Of a stretch of 64,000 nucleotides of DNA, positions 54,794-64,000 are shown piece after piece; the first letter of the stretch is position 1; every line of letters begins with the position of its first letter. The position numbers were made by a program, and so were the translations under genes. Origin of the DNA: Schistocephalus solidus (Eukaryota > Platyhelminthes > Cestoda > Diphyllobothriidea > Diphyllobothriidae). The notes under the pieces were generated by a model that made no database searches, was not told where the DNA came from, and saw only the letters and a list, made by a program, of their open reading frames with translations. The stretch spans positions 1-64,000 of the forward strand of contig WEDG01004886.1 of the NCBI GenBank assembly GCA_017591395.1, given 5' to 3'.

Positions 54794-55847
54794 TACCGAC
54801 GTTGTAAAGTATATAAGGCATAAGGAAAGATTGATTAATCTCAAAAAGGTTTTGCAGAATCAACCACGTCAGGCTTCAAACGAACTATTTCCAGTTGCGC
54901 CAAAATGCTACTCCAGGTAAAATGTGGTTCTTCGTGTGAACTGAAGAAAAAATATCTTTAATTAAAAAACGTTTTAACCACGAGATAATTAGGGATCGCG
55001 AATTAACCATATGAATAGCATCGCATCATAAGCTAACGTTTAGAATGAGCCAAATAACCAAAAAACCAACCCAATATGTTGCATTCTCAAACATGAATGA
55101 ATGGATGACCCATTTAGGATGAAATAGAAAAAAACTTGTTGTTTGAAAGCCTAAGTTAAAACGCAAAGAGAGCTACGGTTTACAATTTTTACAGAACTAA
55201 ACAACATTTTAAATCCTGAAAATATCTCTGCAGCACGATACTCAATACTTAACCCTAATCTAGGTGGTACTTTATAAGATAAAAGTGCCTTAAATTATTT
55301 CCTTACTTATATATTCACTTTACCGACGTTGTAAAGTATATAAGGCATAAGGAAAGATTGATTAATCTCAAAAAGGTTTTGCAGAATCAACCACGTCAGG
55401 CTTCAAACGAACTATTTCCAGTTGCGCCAAAATGCTACTCCAGGTAAAATGTGGTTCTTCGTGTGAACTGAAGAAAAAATATCTTTAATTAAAAAACGTT
55501 TTAACCACGAGATAATTAGGGATCGCGAATTAACCATATGAATAGCATCGCATCATAAGCTAACGTTTAGAATGAGCCAAATAACCAAAAAACCAACCCA
55601 ATATGTTGCATTCTCAAACATGAATGAATGGATGACCCATTTAGGATGAAATAGAAAAAAACTTGTTGTTTGAAAGCCTAAGTTAAAACGCAAAGAGAGC
55701 TACGGTTTACAATTTTTACAGAACTAAACAACATTTTAAATCCTGAAAATATCTCTGCAGCACGATACTCAATACTTAACCCTAATCTAGGTGGTACTTT
55801 ATAAGATAAAAGTGCCTTAAATTATTTCCTTACTTATATATTCACTT
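54794..55847. repeat. Exact tandem duplication of a 527-bp segment
   Basis: 54794-55320 and 55321-55847 read the same base for base by eye, starting taccgacgttgtaaagtata and ending ttacttatatattcactt. The short string ctt precedes each copy and follows the second, which is compatible with microhomology at the breakpoints. The unit has no recognisable gene. Full identity in otherwise eroded DNA means either a very recent duplication or an assembly artefact. Confidence 0.93.
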
Positions 55848-55865
55848 TGGCCACTCATGTTCCTT

Positions 55866-55887
55866 ATATATATATATATATATATAT
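55866..55887. repeat. (TA)n tract bordering a SINE
   Basis: An alternating TA run at the truncated side of the minus-strand SINE copy. Confidence 0.9.
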
Positions 55888-56280
55888 GAAATGGAACCGA
55901 CAAAGACAAGGGAGACCGGAATGGCCATTTCTGGCTTACTAGCCGTCATCAGCCGGTCATACCCAATCCCAAGTGTGGCACACCTGGGATTCGAACCCGC
56001 TACCTTTGGTATTTGAGTCGAACGCTCTACCATTGAGCCACGGGCTCGTTGTTTTGTCGGTTGTGATCGGGAATATGATGATAGTGTGTGGCTCACCGAT
56101 CTGCTTAAGGAACGTGTATGTTCGGTTGTGCCCTGGAGCTCAGACTAGAGCCCTCGCAGGCGGTCGCATAGTGACGTGTAGCATATGATGAAATGGAACC
56201 GACAAAGACAAGGGAGACCGGAATGTCCATTTCTGGATTATTAACCGTCATCAACCAGTCATACCCAATCCCAAGTGTGG
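55888..56280 (-). mobile_element. tRNA-SINE type 2, about 1.3 tandem units
   Basis: Minus-strand reading: a full head (box B complement gggattcgaaccc near 55986; box A complement gctctaccattgagcca near 56023), a hammerhead at 55914-55958, and upstream of it a second unit's tail and hammerhead region, broken off at about 56280. The second unit's core reads TTGATGA (56255-56249). The same unit type as at 17 kb, and again next to (TA)n. Confidence 0.9.
55914..55958 (-). ncRNA. Candidate hammerhead with fully paired stem I
   Basis: Minus strand: GACCGG (55958-55953), CTGATGA (55952-55946), GGCT-AGTA-AGCC, GAAA (55931-55928), palindrome ATGGCCAT, T, CCGGTC (55919-55914). Stem I has six Watson-Crick pairs, compared with GACTGG/CCGGTC and GGCTGG/CCAGTC in other copies. 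This is the best single copy for a cleavage test. Confidence 0.7.
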
Positions 56281-56559
56281 GTTCTTAAGTTCTTTGGATT
56301 CTTTCTTAGAAGTTTGCATAAAATGGACAATCTGGACATAAAATAATGTAATATATATGCACGTGAAACGACCGTCATATGTTGTTAGGTGTCATGCGAC
56401 GATAATATGATGACATCCGGTGGGCACGCAAACATGCACCTCGATTCAATGTCAATGTATAATAATTTCTTTTTAGATCTCAGTTGAAAACACTAGTGTT
56501 TCTTGGGTCAGAAATTGCTTCCATTATGTATTCGAAGTGGGCATTATCTTTCTTAAGTT
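56281..56559. other. No recognisable feature
   Basis: Unassigned AT-rich sequence between the two SINE copies. Confidence 0.5.
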
Positions 56560-56755
56560 GAACTAATTGTGAAAACCATAGCGGCCTCGATAGAGATCGA
56601 ATCCATGACGAATAACGAAAGGCTTTAATCCAGCCAACACTCTGAGATATGAGGCCTAAACGGGAGCCCTCGGGAGCTTTAGTTGCGCAAAGACCTTCCC
56701 ACTGCTTTTCTCGGTTCAAATCCCACCGAAGCCGCCGAGCTTGTTAGAATTGTGC
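56560..56755. mobile_element. SINE family 2, divergent heads
   Basis: A minus-strand head (complement of 56570-56657, with ggcctcgatagagatcgaa and gatatgaggcc) is followed directly by a plus-strand partial head with box B GGTTCAAATCC (56713-56723) and an aagccgccgagc end. The layout matches the 50.8-51.2 kb locus but without the long shared body. Confidence 0.65.
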
Positions 56756-59700
56756 TAAATGAATTATGGCAAAACCGCTATTGTACTTTCTTCTCAAAAA
56801 AAACTACCAGAGAAATTTCTTTCCCCATAACAATGGTTGGAATCATTTGACCAAATTAAATTCTCTCTCTTTCTGTGAAGAAGAAAGTAAAAAGAGGGAA
56901 CGTAAACTACCATCATTGTACTTTGTGCCTATTGTTTTTTTAATGAAATCGTTATGCCCAGCAAACAGAAGTGTCTGAAACCTTTGCTAAAACCTAGATG
57001 TTATAAGAAACATAGGCTTTTTCAGGGAATATAACCGAACATTAGTGCAGCGTTCAGCATTAAAAGGGGAACAGTTTTATATATCCTAAATAGAAAACAT
57101 ATCGCTGATGAATTTGTGTACAATTTAAATGCACTTTTAAAATTAAAATTACCGAGCTGATATATACTGCGATTCCTACCACAGTGTAATTAAGTTTACC
57201 CTTTGAAAATTACTGTTTGCAATCTCTAAGTCCTTGGTTTTCAAAATACATTTTCATAAGGATGTGTTATTTCTGAAATGTTTTGCAAATGCACATTCAC
57301 ACAAATAAACCTTTATATAATTAATACCGTCATTTAAATAAGGAAATACATGGAGAGTAACCATGAAAGCCAACAAATGTGCTTAAATTAGCATAATGTA
57401 TACAGCGTCCTACAATGTGATTCTGAATTGTGGTACTCGGCATCCAGCAGCTGCTGGAAAAAAAAAAACTGTGAGAGGGATGTGTGGGCGCGGGGTGGTG
57501 ATGAAGGTTGGGTTCTCACGATGGCAGTATAAAGTGACCGAAAAATTAGCGTTGCTGTCATTGTTAGCCAACCATGTGCTTCCGAGCCCATGGGAACGCT
57601 AGAAGAGTGGTATTGCCTACGGCGAATTTGTAGGGTCAGGCGCGCATGCGGCGATGCATCTAATTAAGCTCTTTTAATTCGCCGGACGGTAAATAGAGGA
57701 CGGTGAGAATTTGCTAGCGCTATGTGGGAACGGTTGTGGCCACAACAAAGCCTGCACTTAAATTTTGTTCAAATGTATAACTTATAAGGACAGAGCTTAA
57801 CAGCCACAAAGTCTTGAGTCATTAAAAGATTGTGCTAGCTTTTAACGTGCTTTTTAAACAGAAGTGTGAAGAACTTGAATTTCTCATTTTTTTTAAAAAA
57901 GGAACAAAGTTTTGTTTGGGCGTAAGGCTGAGGAAAGATTCATGTGCTATTGACGGTGATCTTGAAATAAAATAAACGATTCTGGTTGCGTAAGATCTTT
58001 ATGTGCAACTTTGCGGAAAGTTAACTGAATTAAACTTTTAGAAGAAAATCATGTTCTTAACTCATAAACGTAAACTGAACCGATTATCAGTAAGAAGATT
58101 AAAGGACTCAAAATAGTTGAGCTTGCTGTTACAAAGTAATTTTTTAACTATTTCTAGACGTGCGCAGTACCTATTGTCGTTTGTTATAAGCAGTATTACA
58201 CTAAGTGTATGTTTTAAGCGATAATTCATTAATAAATATCGATTTTACGCATTATATCAATTTTCGAGTGCTGCCAGAACGTGAAAAGCAAGACGTTTAA
58301 GATTCGTTTGGAATGAAGATATACCTTTTTAAACTGGCTACAAATTTTAGCTTAAATATTCCAATCGACACAACGCTACGTATTTTCGCTATAGGACAAT
58401 GTAAGATGGTGACAACAGATGGATTTTGGTAAGAAAAAAAGGCCTTTCAAATACGAGGCTGAATTGAATTGGTGTAAATATTTCTGAAGCGTAGTCGTCC
58501 CGTCTTCTGAATTTCTAGTTAAAATCCATTAAATATTTATAATTGCGTTAGTTTTATAGGGCTTTGCATCGCTTTATTTTGATGCAGTATTTCGGGAAGT
58601 TGGTAGTTAAACAAATAGTTAACCTTTTGACCTTGAGGCCCTATGGGTACAAAAAAAACATTAAGGGTCACAAAATTAACGTAAGCTACGTAGCAAATGC
58701 CAACATGTGCTAAATAAACCCTTAAATTTAACTCTCTTTATCTTTTCTACATGTAAATGCATTAAGTACTTCGTAAAGGAATTCACCTTTAAAATCAAGA
58801 CGCAATCACAGAAATAGACGAGTAAATACCTACAGGGTGTTGCAAAATTGAAAACACATTGTAACAAGTGATAATTCAATTGCTGTGTCAGAAATAAGCC
58901 ATTTTAAAGCGTGATGGCAGACAAACCAAGCTTCGAAAGAATCAACCGCAAGCACGCATGGTAAATAGAAGTTGAAATAAAAATTAAAGCGAAAAATACA
59001 TTTAAGGTGATAGTTTCCTACAGACTTAACATCAGTCGAATCAAAAGTGTTTTCAAAGAGGCTTTTCTGAGCCCAAAAACAAGGAAATTCTTGAAGCATG
59101 ATACAACATTTCCTGAAAACCAAAGTTTTGTCATTAAACATCATTTAAACCGATGGAAAGAATGTTTCAAATGGCATCTGGTAAGGTTTACGTTAACAAA
59201 CATTTTTTTACAAATTGTATGGTCTCAAAAGGTTACGGTTAATATAAATGGTTCATTTACCAGCAGTAAGCACAGCGACAGGAGACCAGCAAATTCGCAT
59301 GCTATAGTAAACCTAAGTGGTTAATGGCTAGGAGTTATATTGATGAAAAAGGCTTAAAAAATATATGCTTATAATGATATTGTGGCTGGATCTTAATTTT
59401 AAGCAAAATTAAATGTAATAAAGATTATGCCGTATATTTTTCGACAAGTTTCAGCACCCATTATCGATGTGATGGCTTGTTGTACAGTTGGAGCGGGCAT
59501 GGGGGATTTCATAGAATAGCTATCACATTAACCAGGCTCCATATAAATGAGTATTTGATGCGTGTATTCCTGAGAAAAATAGCCAGCATTCACATGACGT
59601 CAGCGTACCTACTGAACAATAATCATTTTCAGAACCATATAAATTATTGCCCGATATTTGCAATTTAGTTAGTCCGTGCTACACAACGATGCTCGTCAAA

Positions 59701-62700
59701 GTAAAAAACTGGGAAATTTCGATAACGTAGGCTTGATATGCATGCAAATCGTTGACGCGTTTGTATTTGACACTTTACATGTACGCGCTTGTCATCTGAT
59801 TAACATGGGTGTTTGTCAGGTAAGATGGTTAACCAAGCTTTTTCCTTAAACTCTATACCTTTTCATGACTTGCATCCTAGAGATGTACCCTTAGTAAAAG
59901 AAAACCAAATCGTAAATTAGAGCCCAGAAACATGTGGTTTCAATTAATATTTTGACTAGAACTGCCTGGTTCGTTACGCGAGTGCTTAAAGCGATTGAGT
60001 AGTTATAAATGTAGTAATGTGAACAAATTACATTCTTATCAAAGATTCAGTGAATGCGATCTAAATAAAATTTAAACATCAATTCTAGCTGCGAGTGAGG
60101 ACAAACCGTGGCGTTACCGCACGTCGATATCCTTTTTTATTTCGTCTGAAAATCAACTACTGTGGAAGGAAGATGATAAGAGTCGGTTTAAGATATTCAG
60201 TACACATCTTAAACTAGGGCGACTGTTTCTGTGCGTCACAAAATAACCAAACTACGGATCACGTTTGGTTGTTCGTAAACCTGACATCCTTCATGGTTTT
60301 CACCTGTATCGAAAACTTTCAAATAAACTGATCACAGAAAAATCTATAACCAGCACAAATAAACGCATGGACTAACATAAAGTCGATGCATTTTTATTTC
60401 TGAGAAGGAATAAGTCTCGTAAACGGCTTTATTGATGCCGCCTAGCCAGTTTTGGCGGGTGTCCGTCCTCTACATAAAACCGCCGTTTATTTAGCCGAAA
60501 TTCTGCCCGTAAATCTGATAAGGCACGACACCGCTATGTATCCTCATTACATATATTTGCCGGCAGCAATATAATTAAGCACTTAAATAACTGTCTTATT
60601 TGTCCCAACTCCCCGTACACCAGAATCTGATCCCAAAACAGTGTGTACGTTTTCAGCTTAAAAAGGTAGCAGTCACGTAAAAGCACTCGGCATGCTTGAA
60701 AGGGAGAGGTTCGTTAAATATATAATGGGGAGAAAACTGTCGTGGCCTTTTATGGATTATCAATCATTGAACGCGTTTATTTCAGTTATAAGACTTGTAT
60801 TCTTGGGACTGATAATCAGATGTCTTTTTTATACTTGCATGTTATATTAGTATATAATCTGCTGTTGGCGGTCTTTTAAAGGCCAGAATGGTTGTGGCAT
60901 TTAAGAGTGAAATTAAGCGTTCTGGTTGCCTAATACTCCAAACGCCTTTGGAAAAATCACACAGCTCTCATATCAGTCTTCTTTCTGTACTAGAGCAAAT
61001 GGTCAAGCAGTGCATATTCGAGCAGGTTAGTTCTTTCGATCCGAAACCGCCATTGAGTAGGTAGGATATGAGAGAAAAGTGTGATGCTTCTATAAACTGA
61101 CTTGAATCATTTTGAGGGATTACTGTTCAGTGGAGTTTAGCATTCCCCATAAGGAGTGAACAACGCTTATTGTTTTTGTTTAAAATAAAGTGCAGCTCAG
61201 ACATTGTTCGGCAAATCTAATTTGCAGTTGCGAAAATGAAGTTTGTTGCTTGTAGCACACTGTCGCCTAAATTCATTCTAGCTAAGCTTTTGTTAACATC
61301 GAGTTATGTTTGATCTTTTCTTCTGGCGTAAGTTGAACCTGCATTTGCATTGAAATTGCACAATAACTGGTTGGCTGAAAAGGCAGCGCTTCACTATTTG
61401 AAATGAGTTTTTTTTTTTATTGCGCATAGCTGTTTCACTCTCAGATATATAATTTTAATAAACGTGAACAATTTTTAGGCGTACGACGAGTTATGCAGCG
61501 TTATTTTTAAATAATGCGTTTTGTAAACTCACGTTCTCACGCTCCTTTTAAAAAGTACAATCGATATATTGGGAAAGAAGAGAACATAAAAAAATAACGC
61601 AGTCATCGGTGGCTTGCCAGTGCAAACAACAAATTGGTATTAACCTTTCAAAAAATTTGGTAATTTTAACTCTTTTGTGCAGCTTTATTCAAGTCTGATG
61701 GCAACCCAGCTTGGAAAATGTGCCAAATAAAATTTCATTGTTTTCCCAAAAACTCCGTGCAAAGCATGGTTGTCCAAGATTGTTCTTCTACCAGAAAATG
61801 CATATGCACACCTTCTTTCATACATGAATAGTACATAAATAGGACCAGGCACCAATCACATGCAAACGCAAACCAAATTTCAGAATGAGTTTAGGATGAG
61901 AATTAACTACATATTGGAAGTGGTAAATTATTTTTCTTGGAGCGCAATCCCCGGCGTCTCTTCCATTACCTTGAAAAAATAATGGAAGTATAAATATGAC
62001 AATTTTTCGGGCTGAATTTTTCTGGCGAGTATCAATGCACACCAAAATGAAATATATTTGCTAGAAATGGTTAGCAAACTATTCTACATGGTTTCTTTTT
62101 GAACGAAAATGACATCTTCGTCAATATATATTCTCAAAAGAATATTCTTTGGTAACAACAAATCTTCCATCGTAAAATGTGTTTAGACTCTGCCATGCCC
62201 CTTCAAATCACATCGTTTGCTATAAAATTATAGGCATTTCCTCCCTGTCAGTGTTAAGCGTTGTCAGTAATGTTTATTCTCTGAAACAGTAGTCCAAAAC
62301 TTTGATATACAATTATTATAAGCTATTTGCTGACAAGAAACTTAAATCATATTATGTGGAACACAAAGAAGTATATTAATCCTCATACTTAACACATCTG
62401 ACTGATTCACGGCTTGAAACTTTATAAAAAGAACGGATATTTTCACAAATGGGTACTTAGTTAAACTGGCTGAATATGCTTAGACTTTTTTAGTTCAGCC
62501 TAATTGATAATCATCTGATGAATTGAAGGTTGAGTGCACATAATAATTTAATTCGACTGCCAACCTACTGCATCAGAATAATGGATTATATGCTTGAAAA
62601 TATGCCAGTCGGATGTTTTTGGTCTTAGTGTATCTGGTCAGGATCTTGACTGAAATAAAACTATCCCTTAACTGCCGTTCTTCAAATCCTACCCTGCCTG

Positions 62701-64000
62701 TCCAGGAGTTATCCTTGTGGAGTTTATTTGTTGGAAATACCTTATAGAATAGCCGACGAAAAATAATAAAAACTGTGGAATATGCAAACATTTATTTCTG
62801 AGCATTTAGAATGTGTGTTCTAATGAAAATTGGAAAAAAGTCTAATCGTCAAATTTTTAAATAGGATTAAAAAGTATGCAAAAATAAATCCACACCACAA
62901 TAGCGGTTATCTTTCAATCTTCTGTGATCTAACTAACTCCTTGCCCAAAAATGCAATTCTCTCCATAATGCGCATACAGTATGGGCCACATTTGCTCTAA
63001 TGAAGGCGTTTCTGTAATTTAGTGCAGTAACGACCTCACGCTAGAGCACATATTCACACAGACAAGAAAGGGAAATAAATTTCACCCAAGACCAGGTGGT
63101 AAACCGCTTAGTCAAAAAAGTGCTCCTGGCATTTGAATCAGCTTGTTCTTATGGACCGAGGATGATCTGGGCATATATTTCCGCCTTTGAAATCCCTCTA
63201 CGGACTCTGAAATCAGCAAGGGAGCATCTGGCTGATTCATGTAACCTCCACAATGCCCCCTGTTGGACCCCCCAAGGCCGACAGTTTTTTCTCCTAAATA
63301 TCACAGGGAGTTTTTGTTACTGAGTGCTCTTTTTTTTACTATGTTGGCCTCGCCAACATATCGAGATACTATTTTTTTGATACCACAACTCGCATGTAAA
63401 AATAGGGAATTCAAAGTTGACTCGCATACATCTCCCTCAAATATACTGATACTGATACATGGAAACGTCTGCAGTATTTATGAACACACGTTTTAATTGC
63501 TTAAATTTGCTTGATGTGTAATGAACGTTCGTCGCTTTTGTGTCTTTTAAATCGTTTCTTTACAAGCCAGACATGTAGATTCTAGAGTGAGTTATACAAT
63601 GCTGGCATTTCCGTCCAGATATTCGGATTTGATGATATTAAAACAGCCATAAAACAATGGGTAAGGATATCAGGACATTCCAGTTCTTGCCTAAATAAAT
63701 TTAACCCATTACACCGCACATTCTCTTTTCTCCAGGCTTAAATTTTAACAAGACCAGGTCCTTCAGCCTATCAGCTTCAAGGATTATAAAATTAAAAGCG
63801 ATCGTCCTTCATCTTCTATAATACATGTTATTGATTCCCAGCTGTTATATTTGGCGTTAACCTATCTGGAACGTTTCCTAAATGGATGTAATCTGCAGAA
63901 CCTATTATTTTCTTTTAAAGCAATATCACCGACCTTCTTTCGAAAAGGATGCATAAAACCAGTTGAAACCTGTCAGCCTACCCTTTTTCTGACTCTGTGC
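56756..64000. other. Long stretch with no recognisable gene
   Basis: No element, RNA gene or array is seen in 7.2 kb. Frames reach 105 codons (59007-59324 plus; 59144-58830 minus overlaps it) without any domain. A perfect 9-bp hairpin, TATGTTGGC-CTC-GCCAACATA, lies at 63340-63360, directly after a run of T. Confidence 0.5.

Overview
This window looks like AT-rich metazoan nuclear DNA, dominated by decayed mobile and satellite sequence. I find no convincing host protein-coding gene: the open frames are short, AT-biased and unrecognised, and every protein domain I can name belongs to a retroelement. The content is Penelope-like elements (PLEs) with GIY-YIG endonucleases, a CR1/Jockey-type non-LTR reverse transcriptase, tRNA-derived SINEs, a ~355-bp satellite and many (TA)n tracts. 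That combination, plus hammerhead-ribozyme (HHR) motifs inside the repeats, resembles flatworm genomes (compare the schistosome SM-alpha repeat and the hammerheads described in PLEs). Assignment to a flatworm is an inference; another invertebrate is possible.

Layout. 1-1.4 kb: three units of a ~355-bp satellite, a PLE-terminus repeat with a hammerhead, and a ~100-bp direct repeat on both sides. 3.3-5.6 kb: two minus-strand PLE remnants, one with RT, GIY-YIG and a 3' hammerhead-like motif. 8 kb and 16 kb: eroded PLE endonuclease 3' ends. 17 kb: a minus-strand tRNA-SINE between (TA)n tracts. 20.8-21.2 kb: a second SINE family. 24.7-29.6 kb: a CR1-like RT fragment, a second RT scrap and a dispersed repeat pair. 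36.8-41.9 kb: the densest block, with two inverted satellite units, six tandem ~303-bp tRNA-SINE units, a PLE pseudogene between inverted termini, a second SINE array and a satellite scrap, mostly joined at (TA)n tracts. 43.9-48.0 kb: four PLE pieces in a mirror layout (two minus, then two plus). 50.1-56.8 kb: a minisatellite, two copies of SINE family 2, an apparently exact 527-bp tandem duplication and a minus-strand tRNA-SINE. The rest (about 5.6-15.9, 17.3-24.7, 29.6-36.8, 51.2-54.8 and 56.8-64 kb) shows nothing I can assign.

How the parts relate. The main result is that three different repeat families carry a sequence that folds as a type-I hammerhead with a self-complementary (palindromic) stem III. 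The tRNA-SINE motif is exactly 45 nt in every copy, with pair-preserving changes in stem I. The satellite motif has core CTGAGGA...GAAA, a stem II of GCCGA/TCGGC and a nested hairpin whose sequence differs between arrays while the pairing is kept. The PLE-terminus motif has core CTGATGA...GAAA and a 6-bp stem II. Palindromic stem III and tandem arrangement fit the known pattern of minimal hammerheads that act as dimers, and suggest self-cleaving multimeric transcripts. Activity is untested, and many copies carry disabling changes. The PLEs themselves are all broken by stops, frameshifts or lost catalytic residues.
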